NCBI RefSeq assembly: GCF_937616625.2
Contig: NC_065572.1
Span: 42,001,653 to 42,065,652 of the forward strand
Length of the DNA: 64,000 nucleotides
Reading direction: 5' to 3'
DNA from: Mercurialis annua
Lineage: Eukaryota > Streptophyta > Magnoliopsida > Malpighiales > Euphorbiaceae
The notes under the pieces were generated by a model that saw only the letters and a program-made list of their open reading frames with translations, did no database searches and had not been told where the DNA came from. The position numbers and the translations under genes were made by a program. Position 1 is the first letter of the stretch. Each line of letters starts with the position of its first letter. Positions 46,590 through 59,334 of this stretch are shown here, piece by piece.

Positions 46590-49500
46590 GTTTCGTAATG
46601 TTTGTAAACTTTTGGCTTAAATCGCTAAAATAGGGAAACGTTTGGATTTGTGTCGTAATGTTTGTATACGTTTTGTTAAAATTGCTAAAATAAGGAAACG
46701 TTTGGATTTGTTTCGTAACGTTTGTAAAGTTTGGCTTAAATCGCTAAAAAGGTGAAACGTTTGGATTTGTTTCGTAACATTTGTAAACGTTTGGCTTAAA
46801 TTGATAAAAATGTGAAACATTTGTTTTTGTTCCGTCTTGTTTGCAAACGTTTGGAATTATTTCGTAATGTTTTAAAGATTTGGCATAAATCGCTAAAATG
46901 GTGAAACGTTTGGATTTGTTTCGTAATGTTTGTAAATGTTGGGCTTAAATTGCTAAAAAGGTTAAACTTTTGGATTTATTTCGCAATATTTGTAAACGTT
47001 TAGCTTAAATTGCTAAAAAGGTGAAACGCTTGGATTTGTTTCACAACTTTTGTAAACGTTTGGCTTAAATCGCTAAAAAGGTGAAACACTTGGATTTGTT
47101 TCGTAATGTTTGTAAACGTTTAGCTGAAATTGATAAAAATGTGAAACATTTGTTTTTGTTCCGTATTGTTTGTAAACGTTTGGATTTATTTCGTAAAGTT
47201 TTAAAGATTTGGCTTAAATCGCTATAATGGGAAAACATTTGGATTTGTTTCGTAACGTTTGCAAACGCTGGGCTTAAATCGATAAAAAGGTGAAATGTTT
47301 GGATTTGTTTCGCAACATTTGTAAACGTTTGGCTTAAATTGCTAAAATGGTGAAACGCTTGGATTTGTTTCGTAACGTTCGTAAACGTTTGGCTTAAATC
47401 GCTAAAAAGGTGAAACGTTTGGATTTGTTTCGTAATGTGTGTAAACGTTTGGCTTCAATCGCAAAATGGTGAAACATTTGGATTTGTTTCGTATCGTTTG
47501 TAAACGTTTGGCTTAAATCGCTAAAATGGTGAAACGTTTGGATTTTTTTCGTAACGTTTGTAAACATTTGGATTTGTTTCGTAACGTTTGTAAATGTTTG
47601 GTTTTGTTTCGTCACGTTTATAATCTTTTGGCTTAAATCGCTAAAATGGGGAAACATTTGGATTTGTTTCTTAATGTTTGTAAACGTTTGGCTTCAATCC
47701 CTAAAAAGGGGAAACGTTTGTATTTGTTTCTTAACGTTTGTAAACTTTTGTTAACGTTTGGCTTAAATAGCTAAAAAGGTGAAAGTTTTGATTTGTTTCG
47801 TAACGTTTGTAAACGTTTGGCTTAACGCTAACACGGGGAAACGTTTGGATTTGTTTCGTAACGTTTATAAACCTTTCGATTTATTTCGTAACGTTTCTAA
47901 ATGTTTCGTTTTGTTTTGTTACGTTTATAAACGTTTGGCTTAAATCGCTAAAATGTGGAAACGTTTTGGATTTGTTTTGTAACGTTTGTAAATGTTTGGC
48001 TTTAATCGCAAAAAATGTGAAACGTTCGGATTTGTTTCGTAACGTTTGTAAACGTTTGGCTTAAATTGATAAAAATGTGAAACGTTTGTTTTTGTTCCGT
48101 AATGTTTGTATATGTTTGGTTTTATTTCGAAACGTTTTAAAGATTTGGCTTAAATCGCTTGAAAGGTTAAACGTTTGGTTTTGTTTCGTAACGTTTGTAA
48201 ACATTTTGCTTAAATCGCAAAAAAGGGGAAACGTTGGATTTGTTTCACAACGTTTGCAAACGTTTGGCTTAAATTGCTAAAAAGGTGAAATGCTTGGATT
48301 TGTTTCGTAACTTTTGTAAACATTTGTCTTAAATTGCTAAAAAGGTGAAATATTTGGATTTGTTTCGTAACGTTTGTAAACGTTTGGCTTAAATCGCTAA
48401 AAATGTGAAACGTTTGGTTTTGTTCCATAACTTTTGTAAACGTTTGACTTAAATCGCTAAAAATGTGAAACGTTTGGATTTGTATCGTAACGTTTTAAAC
48501 GTTTGGTTTTGTTTCTAAACATTTGTAAATGTTTGGCTTAAATTGTTAAAAAGGTGAAATGTTTGGATTTTTTTCGTGATGTATGTAAACTTTTGGCATA
48601 AATCGCTAAAATAGGGAAACGGTTGGATTTGTGCGTAACGTTTGCATACGTTTTGTTTAAATCGCTAAAATAAGGAAACATTTGGATTTGTTTCGTAACA
48701 TTTGTAAACGCTTGGCTTAAATCGCTAAAAAGGTGAAACGTTTGGATTTGTTTCGTAACGTTTGTAAACGTTTGGCTTAAATAGATAAAATTGTGAAACG
48801 TTTGTTTTTGTTCCGTATTGTTTGCAAACGTTTGGAATTATTTCGTAATGTTTTAAAGTTTTGGCTTAAATCGCTAAAATATGGAAACATTTGGATTTGT
48901 TTCGTAACGTTGGGCTTAAATCGTTAAAAAGGTTAAACGTTTGGATTTGTTTCGCAATATTTATAAACGTTTGGATTAAATTGCTAAAAAGGCGAAACGT
49001 TTGGATTTGTTTCGTATTGTTTGTAAACGTTTGGCTTCAATCGCAAAAAAGGGGAAACGTTTGGATTTGTTTCGTAACGTTTGTAAACGTTTGGCTTAAA
49101 TCTCTAAAATAGGTAAACGTTTGGATTTGTTTCGTAACTTTTGTAAACGTTTGGCTAAATTGCTAAAAAGGGGAAACGTTTGGATTTGTTTCGTATCGTT
49201 TGTAAACGTTTCGCATAAATCGCTAAAATAGTGAAACGTTTGGATTTTTTTTGTAACGTTTGTAAACATTTGGATTTCTTTCGTAACATTTGTAAACGTT
49301 TGGTTTTGTTTTGTAACATTTATAAACTTTTGACTTAAATCGTTAAAATGGGGAAACGTTTGGATTTGTTTCTTAACCTTTGTAAACTTTTGGCTTCAAT
49401 CCCAAAAAAGGTGAAACGTTTGGATTTGTTTCAAAACGTTTGTAAACGTTTGTTAACGTTTGGCTTAAATCGCTAAAAAGGTGAAACGTTTGGATTTGTT

Positions 49501-52500
49501 TCGTAACGTTTGGCTTTACGCTAAAATTGGGAAACATTTGGATTTGTTTCGTAATGTTTGTAAACGTTTGTAAATGTTTGGTTTTGTTTCGTTACGTTTA
49601 TAAACGTTTGGCTTAAATCGCTAAAATGGGGAAACATTTGGATATGTTTTGTAACGTTTGTAAACGTTTTGCTTCAATCGCTAAAAGTGGGAAACGTTTG
49701 GATTTGTTTCGTAACGTTTGTAAACGTTTGGCTTAAATTGATAAAAATGTGAAACGTTCGTTTTTGTTCCGTAATGTTTATATACGTTTGGATTTATTTC
49801 GTAACGTTTTAAAGATTTGGCTTAAATCGCTAAAAAGGTTAAACGTTTGGTTTTTTTCTAACGTTTGTAAACGTTTTGCTTAAATCGCAAAAAAGGTAAA
49901 ACGTTTGGATTTGTTTCGCAACGTTTGTAAACGTTTCACTTAAATTGCTAAAAAGGTGAAACACTTGGATTTGTTTCGTAACTTTTGTAAAGTTTTGGCT
50001 GAAATCGCTAAAAAGGTAAAACACTTGGATTTATTTCGTAACGTTTGTAAACGTTTGGCTTAAATCGCTAAAAATGTGAATCGTTTGGATTTATTTCGTA
50101 ACGTTTTAAACGTTTTGATTTGTTTCAAAACATTTGTAAACATTTGGCTTAAATCATTAAAAAGGTGAAACGTTTTGATTTGTTTCGCAATGTTTGTAAA
50201 CTGTTGGCTTATATCGCTAAAATAGAGAAACGTTTGGATTTGTGTCGTAATGTTTGTATACATTTTGCTTAAAACGCTAAAATAAGGAAACGTTTGGATT
50301 TGTTTCATAACGTTTGTAAACGTTTGGCGTAAATCGCTAAAATTGGGAAACGTTTGGATTTGTTTCGTAACGTTTGTAAACGATTGGATTTGTTTCGTAA
50401 CGTTTGTAAATGTTTGGTTTTGTTTTGTTACCTTTATAAACGTTTGTCTTAAATCGCTAAAATGGGGAAATGTTTGGATATGTTTTGTAACGTTTGGCTT
50501 CAATCGCTAAAAATGTGAAACATTTGGTTTTGTTCTAAAACGTTTGTAAAGGTTTGGATTAAATCGATAAAAAGGTGAAACTTTTGGATTTTTTTCGTAA
50601 GTTTGTAAACGTTTGGCTTAAATTGATAAAAATGTGAAACATTTGTTTTTGTTCCGTATTGTTTGTAAACGTTTGGAATTATTTCGTAACGTTTTAAAGA
50701 TTTGGTTTAAATCGCTAAAATGGGGAAAGTTTGTAAACGTTGGGCTTAAATCGCTAAAAAGGTGAAAAGTGTGGATTTGTTTCACAACTTTTATAAACGT
50801 TTGGCTTAAATTGCTAAAATGGTGAAACGCTTGGATTTGTTTCGTAACGTTTGTAAACGTTTGGCTTAAATAGCTAAAAAGGGGAAACATTTGGATTTGT
50901 TTCCTAATGCTTGTAAACGTTTGGCTTCAATCGCAAAAAAGGGGAAACGTTTGGATTTGTTTCGTAACGTTTGTAAAGGTTTGGCTTAAATCGCTAAAAT
51001 GGGGAAACGTTTTGGATTCGTTTCGTAACGTTTGTAAACGTTTGGCTAAATTGCTAAAAAGGGGAAACGTTTCGATTAGTTTCGTATAAATGTTTGGCTT
51101 AAATCGCTAAAATGGTGAAACGTTTGTATTTTTTTGTAACGTTTGTAAACATTTGGATTTGTTTCGTCATGTTTGTAAACGTTTGGCTTTAATCGCCAAA
51201 AAGGGGAAACGTTTGGATTTGTTTCGTAACGTTTGTAAATGTTTGGCTTAAATCGCTTAAATGGGGAAACGTTTGGATTTGTTTCATAACGTTTGTAAAC
51301 GTTTGGCTAAATTGCTAAAAAGGTGAAACCTTTGGATTTGTTTCATATAAACTTTTGGCTTAAATCGCTAAAATGGTGAAACGTTTGTGTTTTTTTCGTA
51401 ATGTTTGTAAACGTTTGGATTTGTTTCATAATGTTTGTAAACGTTTGGCTTCTAACGCAAAAAAGGGGAAACGTTTGGATTTGTTTCCTAACGTTTGTAA
51501 ACGTTTGGCCTATATCGCTAAAATGGGTAAACGTTTGGATTTGTTTCCTAACGTTTGTAAACGTTTGGCTAAATTGCTAAAAAAGGAAACGCTTAGATTT
51601 GTTCCGTATCGTTTGTAAACGTTTGGCATAAATCGCTAAAATGGTGAAATGTTTGGATTTTTTCGTAACGTTTGTAAACATTTGGATTTGTTTCGTAACG
51701 TTTGTAAACGTTTGGTTTTGTTTCGTAACGTTTATAAACTTTTGGCTTAAATCGTTAAAATGGGGAAATGTTTGGATTTGTTTCTCAACCTTTGTAAAAG
51801 TTTGGCTTCAGTCCCTAAAAAGGTGAAACGTTTGGATTTGTTTCGTAATGTTTGTAAACGTTTGTTAACGTTTGGCTTAAATCGCTAAAAAGGGGAAACG
51901 TTTGGATTTGTTTCGTAACGTTTGTAATCGTTTGGCTTAACGCTAAAATTGGGAAACGTTTGGATTTGTTTCGTAACATTTGTAAACGTTTGGATTTGTT
52001 TCGTAACGTTTGTAAATGTTTGGTTTTGTTTTGTTACCTTTATAAACGTTTGTCTTAAATCGCTAAAATGGGGAAATGTTTGGATATGTTTTGTAACGTT
52101 TGTAAACGTTTGGCTTCAATCGCTAAAAATGTGAAACGTTTGGATTCGTTTCGTAACGTTTTTAAACGTTTGGCTTAAATTCATAAAAATGTGAAACGTT
52201 TGTTTTGTTCCGTAATGTTTGTATACGTTTGGATTTATTTCGTAACGTTTTAAAGATTTGGCTTTAATCGCTAAAAAGGTTAAACTTTTGGTTTTGTTTC
52301 GTAACGTTTGTAAACGTTTTAAATAAATCGCTAAAAAGGTGAAACGTTTGGATTTGTTTTGCCACGTTTGTAAACATTTGGCCTAAATCGCTAAAAATGT
52401 GAAATGTTTAGTTTTATTCCGTAATGTTTGTAAACGTTTGACTTAAACGCTAAAAATATGAAATGTTTGGATTTATTTCGTAACGTTTTAAACGTTTGGT

Positions 52501-55500
52501 TTTGTTTCTAAACATTTGTAAACGTTTGGCATAAATCGTTACTAAGGTGATCGTTTGGATTTGTTTCGTAATGTTTGTAAACATTTGGCTTAAATCGCTA
52601 AAAATGTGAAACGTTTGGTTTTGTTATGTAACGTTTGTAAACGTTTGACTTAAATCGCTAAAAATGTGAAACGTTTGGATTTGTTTCGTAACGTTTTAAA
52701 CGTTTGCTTTTGTTTCTTAACATTTGTAAACGTTTGGCTTAAATCGTTAAAAAGGTGAAACACTTGGATTGGTTTCGTAACGTTTGTAAACTTTTTGCTT
52801 AAATCGCTAAAATGGGGAAAGTTTGGATTTGTTTCGTAATGGTTGTAAACGTTTGACTTAAATCGCTAAAATGGGGAAACGTTTGAATTTGTTTCGTAAC
52901 GTTTGCAAACGTATGGCTTAAATCGCTAAAAAGGTGAAACGTTTGGATATGTTTCGTAATGTTTGTAAACGTTTGGCTTAAATTGATAAAAATGTGAAAC
53001 GTTTGTTTTTGTTCCGTTATGTTTGTCAACATTAGGATTTATGTCGTAACGTTTTAAAGAATTGGCTTAAATTGCTAAAATGGGGAAACATTTGGATTTG
53101 TCTCGTAATGTTTGTAAACGTTTGGCTTAAATCGCTAAAAAAGTGAAACGTTTGGATTTGTTTCGCAATGTTTCACTTAAATTGTTAAGAAGGTGAAACG
53201 CTTGGATTTGTTTTGTAACTTCTGTAAATGTTTGGCTTAAATTACTAAAAAGGTGAAACGCTTGGATTTGTTTCGTAACGTTTGTAAACGTTTGGCTTCA
53301 ATCGCTAAAAATGTTAAAAGTTTGATTTTGTTCCGTAACGTTTAGAAAGGTTTAGATTAAATCGCTAAAAATGTTAAACGTTTGGATTTGTTTCGTAACG
53401 TTTTAAACATTTGGTTTTGTTTCTTAACATTTGTTAACGTTTGGCTTAAATCGTTAAAAAGGTGAAACAGTTGGATTTGCTTCGTAACATTTGTAAAACG
53501 TTTTGCTTAAATCGCTGAAATTGGGATACATTTGGATTTGTTTCATAATGTTTGGCTTAAATCGCTAAAAAGGTGAAACGTTTTGGATTTATTTCGTAAC
53601 GTTTGTAAACGTAATCTTAGATCGCTTAAATAGGGAAGCGTTGGGATTTTTTTCGTAAAGTTTGTAAATGTTTGGCTTAAATCGCTAAAAAGGGAAAACG
53701 TTTGGAATTGTTTCGAAACGTTTCTAAACATTTGCCTTAAATTGCTAAAAAGGTGAAACATTTGGATTTGTTTCGTAACGTTTGTAAACGTTTGGCTTCA
53801 ATCACTAAAAATTTGTAAACATTTGCTTAAATCATTTAAAAGGTGAAACGTTTGGATTTGTTTCGTAACGTTTGTAAACGTTTGACTTAAATTGCTAAAA
53901 AGGTGAAACGATTGGATTTGTTTCGTAACCTTTGTAAATGTTTGGCTTTGTTTCGTAACGTTTGTTAACTTTTGGCTTCAATCCCTAAAAATGTAAAACG
54001 TTCGGATTTATTTCGTAATGTTTTTAAACGTTTGGCTTAAATTGCTAAAAAGGTGAAACATTTGGATTTATTTTGTAACGTTTGTAAACGTTTGGCTTAA
54101 AATGCTAAAAAGGTGAAACGCTTGCATTTGTTTCGTAATGTTTGTAAACGTTGAGCTTAAATTGCTAAAAAGGTTAAACATTTTTTATTTGTTTCGTAAC
54201 ATTTGTAAACGTTTGTCTTAAATTGTTATAAAGGGAAAACATTTGGATTCTTTTCGTAACGTTTTAAATGTTTGGCTTAAATTGCTAAAAGGTGAAACGC
54301 TTGGATTTCTTTCGTAGCGTTTGTAAACGTTTGGCATTGTTTCGTAATGTTTGTAAACGTTTGGCTTAAATTGCTAAAAATGTGAAACGTTTGGATTTGT
54401 TTCGTAACGTTTTAAACGTTTGGTTTTGTTTCGTACCGTTTGTAAAAGTTTGGCTTAAATTGCTAAAAAGGTGAAACGATTGGAATTGTTTAGAAACGTT
54501 TGTAAACGTTTGATTTAAATCGCAAAAATTGGTAAACGCTTGGATTTGTTTCGTAACGTTTGTAAACATTTGGCATAAATCGCTAAAAAGGTGAAACGTT
54601 AAGCTTCAATCACTAAAAAGGGGAAATGTTTATATTTTTTTCGTAACGTTTGTAAACGTTTGGCTTAAATTGCTAAAAATGTGAAAAGTTTGTTTTTGTT
54701 CCGTAATGTTTGTAATCGTTTGGATTTGTTTCGTAACGTTTGTAAACGTTTGGCTTAACTCGCTAAAAAGATGAAACGTTTGGATTTGTTTCATAACGTT
54801 TGTAATCGTTCGGAATTGTTTCGTTGCGTTAGTAAAAGTTTGGTTTTGTTTCGTAACTTTTATAAACGTTTGGTTTAAGTCGCTAAAATGGGGAAACATT
54901 TGGATTTGTTTTGTAACGTTTGGATTTGTTTTGTAACATTTGTAAAGGTTTCGCTTTAAACGCTAAAAAGGGGAAATGTTTGGATTTGTTTCGTAACATT
55001 TGTAAATGTTTGGCTTAAATTGATAAAAATGTGAAAAGTTTGTTTTTGTTTCGTATTGTTTGTAAACGTTTTGATTTATTTCGTAACGATTTAAAGATTT
55101 TGCTTAAATAGCTGAAATGGGGAAACGTTTGGATTTGTTTTGTAACGTTCTGATTTGTTTTGTAACATTTGTAAACGTTTGGCTTCAATCGCTAAAAAGG
55201 TGAAACGTTTGGATTTGTTTCGTAACTTTTTTAAACGTTTGGCTTAAATCTCTAAAAAGGTGAAACACTTGAATTTGTTTCGTAACATTTTAAACGTTTG
55301 GCTTAAATCGCTAAAATGGGGAAACGTTTGGATTTGTTTTGTAACGTTTGGATTTGTTTTGTAACGTTTGTAAACGTTTGGCTTCAAATGATAAAAAGGT
55401 GAAACATTTGGATTTGTTTTGTAACGATTGTAAACGTTTGGCTTAAATTGATAAAAATGTGAAACTTTTATTTTTGGTCCATAATGTTTGTAAACGTTTT

Positions 55501-55705
55501 GATTTATTTCGTAACGATTTAAAGATTTTGCTTCAATCGCTAAAATGGGAAAATGTTTGGATTTGTTTTGTAACGTTGTAATTTGTTTTATAACGTTTGT
55601 AAACGTTTGGCTTCAATCGCAAAAAAGGTGAAATATTTGGATTTGTTTCGTAACTTTTGTAAACGTTTGGCTTAAATCGCTAAAAAGGTGAAACACTTGA
55701 ATTTA
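46590..55705 (-). repeat. 60-bp satellite array, block 5 (- polarity)
   Basis: Satellite of - polarity throughout, over 9 kb. The first 3.3 kb (46590 to about 49913) are duplicated at 59335-64000. Half-unit runs recur near 47530, 47840, 49240, 50380, 51120, 51390, 51650 and 51950. Monomers between about 53000 and 55700 are more irregular, with many truncated units and a local repeat of about 200-235 bp at 54884, 55117, 55315 and 55550. Periodic open frames of up to 147 codons (50060-50503, minus strand) arise from the 20-codon period. Confidence 0.96.
54884..55600 (-). repeat. Local higher-order repeat of about 200-235 bp
   Basis: The sequence atgggg-aaacgtttgg-atttgttttg-taacgtt followed directly by a second atttgttttgtaac half-unit recurs at 54884, 55117, 55315 and 55550. 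The spacings are about 233, 198 and 235 bp, that is three to four monomers per unit. Copies are diverged by several bases. Confidence 0.7.
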
Positions 55706-58700
55706 TTTTCGACTCAGTTTTAAATTCGAAGTCGTATTTCTATAAGTTGGGGAGAATGTTCGTATAATTTTCAGCGCGTTTTCGGTTAAATTATGTTTCG
55801 TGTCGCTTGACTCTCCTCAGTTGTCTTTGTGATAGAATTACCTTGGGTTAAGGTTTGATTAAGTCTATTGAATTTGCGGTGGTATTTTGCTTAGGTTGAT
55901 TTAGGCGGTTTTTATTTCGTTTCCGTTGAGTTATCACCTGGCCGTAAAGTGATTTTGGAAATCGGAATTAATATGTGTAGTTGCCTCTTTCGTTCCGTTG
56001 ATGAAGCGTTGCCCCGTATTTTTGAGATACGTGTGATTTTATACGTCCTATAATATAGTTTATATGACTTTTACTTTGTGGTAAATTCGAGGACGAATTT
56101 TTAATAAGTTGGGGAGAATGTAATATCCCGTATTTTTTTTTAATTTTTCTGATGAGTTTTCGGTTAGAATTTGGAGTCCTTCGTGGTTCGATTCTTGGTT
56201 TGATTTGGTTGGTCCATACAGTTGATTTACACTTTCATTAGTTTGATGATAATTAATTAAGCCATGAAATTCATACAAAACCCATGCATGGTTAAGTTTA
56301 GGCCCATGATGCTTTGTTCGTTTTTTTTGGCCCATTAAAAGGTTAAGATTGGTCATACAAAATTTGAGCAGTATCTATGATGTTGCATCCTTATTTATAA
56401 AGACCTGCTATTCGATAGATTTTCTAACGTTCTTTTTTACAATTCCTATCTTTTCTTAAAAACCCTAGCCCCTTTTAACCTATTACAATCTGAATCAACA
56501 TAACTCCCATTCCTTCTATTGCCGCTTGATTTGGTAAGTTAATTTCACATCTCTTTTCCTAGTTCTTCTTTTCGATATCGTTCTCGCCGTTTGTAACTTG
56601 TGTTGTTGTCCATGCTAGCTTCAAATCTGAAGCGTTTATCTTCGTTTCACCTATTTCAATTGTTCTCGATCATCCCTACGCGTTGGAAACATATTTGGTA
56701 CGTATAACTTGATCGTTTAATCGCCGCTACGATTCATTATTATCTAATGCCGTTTTTATCGATTTCTTGCTGTCCCTCTTCTTTATTCTTTGTTGCTGCT
56801 GTTATTAGTCATTCTCTGTTACATGTTGTTATTGTTTGTGAGATTAGATCAGCTCATGTTTCTTGACTTTGTGGCCGCTGTTCTTCGTCGCATGTCGTTG
56901 CCGTGTTGTGCAACCGAAACCTCATGGCATGTGCTGTTAATGATTCTAATATGGGCATTAATCTTAGTTATGATTTCTTGTTATAACGGGTTAGTTCCTT
57001 TAAATGAATTGGATTTGTTGTGTTATTTTTGATGATCTTAAATTGAGATTAAAAACTTTTGTTTGATTTCTGTGCATTGATATGTTTAATTATTTTGCAT
57101 TATTATGGTTCTATTACTTTGAGTTGTGTTAATTTGGACAAGATGGCTTGTGGATTATTGCTGGGCGGGTTACTCTTTTTAAAATGATGGGATAATTTTG
57201 TTTGAAATATGATAGTATAATTGGTCAAGATGTTGGCCACGTTTTTGTATGATCCTGATTTCAAATTTCATGGGTTATTTAAGCTTGTGAGTTTGTTTAT
57301 AAGTGGTGGTTAATTGGATATTTTAGCCACTAAATTGTTTTGATTTAATTATAATGATGCTTTAACTTTATTATTAACTATTTCATTTTGATTTTGATTT
57401 TAATTTACGAAATTGGTTTCGACCTATTAATTAGCGATTTAAATAATATTATTATTTGAAATTACTTTGGGCATTATTATTTTAAATCTAAATTTAATAA
57501 TTAATCTTATTATGATTTAAATACTCTTAGATTTATTTATTTATTTTAACTTTATTAAATAGGAATTGAGGATTCATTTTAATTTGGAAGTTGTCAAATT
57601 AGTAATATTATTTTTGAGACTTAAAAATAATATTTGAGTTATTTAAAATTTAATTAATAATTATTATTATTAATTATTTAATTGATAAATTGAGATTTTT
57701 GGCTTTGATTACCAATGTGATTAAATTTATGTTTTTTTACCTTTGGTTTTCGTTTCAAATTATAAACTGACAAATTGAAATCGAAGATTATTTTATAATA
57801 TAAATTTATATAATTACTCGGGTAATTATATTTGGTTTTAAATATCTTTTTGCTATGACATTTTCGCTAAATTTCAAATTAGTCCTTGAATATTTTAAAA
57901 CTTATTTGATTAAGTTTTGGTTGTAATTTGGGTTACTTGAAGTTAAAGCTATTGGGTTCCGTTTCAAATATTTGGTTATTATTTATCAAAGTTATTTCTT
58001 TAATTATAAACTATGGTTTATAATTGAATATAAATATATTTATTTTATCAAATTTGTTTTTTGGAATTATAAACTCCGGTTTATATTTTTGATAAAATAT
58101 TTGGGTCGGGTTAGACTTGGGTCACCGACATGTGAGGTAGCTTGGTAGTTATTGATAACTCGGCTAACCTAATATTTGAGGAAATGGATTTTAGTTATTA
58201 TTTAAATATTATTTTCTGGAACGGATTTTAAAGCGGAAAACCCAACAGACTTGGCTTATTTATTTATTTGAGTACTATGTCTACTCAAGGTGGTTTGCAT
58301 TTTTACTCGGGTCAGTATGTAATTAATTGTTCTTTTTGCTTTGCCTATGCTTGTGCGAGACTTGGTATTGTGCTAGTCCTATGTGGCGTCTAGCATTCTT
58401 AGAGTTAGGGGTTAAATGGATTTTAACTTATATATTGTTTTAGACCCGTCGATTGCTCGTGCTTCGAAGTCTACGCAGGGTTAGCTGTTTGCCAAAATTC
58501 ACGTGGATAAGCAAGCAGTGAGTTTATAATGCTATTTACCGCTTTATTAAGTACCGCATCATATTTTAATATTATAAATGCTTTTGAACTGTTTTTTTTT
58601 TACGGATTATGGATCTGGATTGAAACGAGCTGCTCGATAGGCTTGTATCGAGACACTGTGCACCAGTAAGTACTCTGGGATCGGCAGACTAATGTCTTAC

Positions 58701-59334
58701 TTACGCTGGTATATGGCGAGGATATGTTCCCGTCCACTCTGGTTTTATCAGTATGTTATATCATACTTACGCCGGGATCATTTCAATACTGTTTTCCATA
58801 ATCATACTATATTACTATAAACTGTTTTGATTTAAGGGTTTTTAAACTTAATAAATGTAAATAGTATTGTGAACTCATCTCAATATATGACCCCGTTGTT
58901 TTCCCAAATTTTCCAGGTTTATGATTTGAAAGTTGGTCCACTCCGATTATTTTGATTCTTCGGAGGTTTTTATGTTATTTAAACTAGTTACTGTTTTCAA
59001 ACTCTTAGACCGCAGTAGAACTAGTTTATATATTACATTTGATATTACAGTTTGGGATTGTCGATCTGTTCGGTTATTTATTGCTGGCATGTTTACCCTG
59101 GATTACAGTATTGTTATGTATAAGGCAATGCTGTTTCGCATGTCAGATATTTAAGTTATTTATATTAGAACCGTAATATAAATTGCTAGACTTAGGTTGG
59201 AGTCTCGGTTGCCCCCGAGAAGTTTTCTACAGGTTTAAATGTTTAATTATTTTCCGCAAGACTTGCTACAGGTTTTGGTACGAACATACCCAAACCCTAG
59301 CGCCGGTCACGATTCATGAAATTGGGTCGTGACA
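55706..59334 (+). mobile_element. 5'-truncated second copy of LARD-like element
   Basis: From about 55706 the sequence matches the LARD interior from about 39747 to its PPT, then a full LTR. The 5' LTR, PBS and most of the interior are missing. The left junction joins satellite (gaatttattt) to the interior (ttttcgactcag) with a shared ttt(t)cg. The right flank is gtttcgtaatgtttgtaaac, the same satellite variant as right of the first copy (46590), so this copy and its flank were probably duplicated together from the same insertion. It lacks the TR-GAG insertion and the 1.2-kb LTR deletion. Confidence 0.88.
56119..59334 (+). repeat. 3' LTR of the truncated LARD-like copy (3,216 bp)
   Basis: A full-length LTR from TGTAATATCCCG, right after the PPT (ggggagaa, 56111-56118), to GGGTCGTGACA. 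In the region near its 3' end it shares bases with the 3' LTR of the first copy rather than with its 5' LTR, for example tttgattcttcgg at 58951, ttactgtttt at 58988 and gaccgcag at 59008. The tataaa motif is at 56396-56401. Confidence 0.92.
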
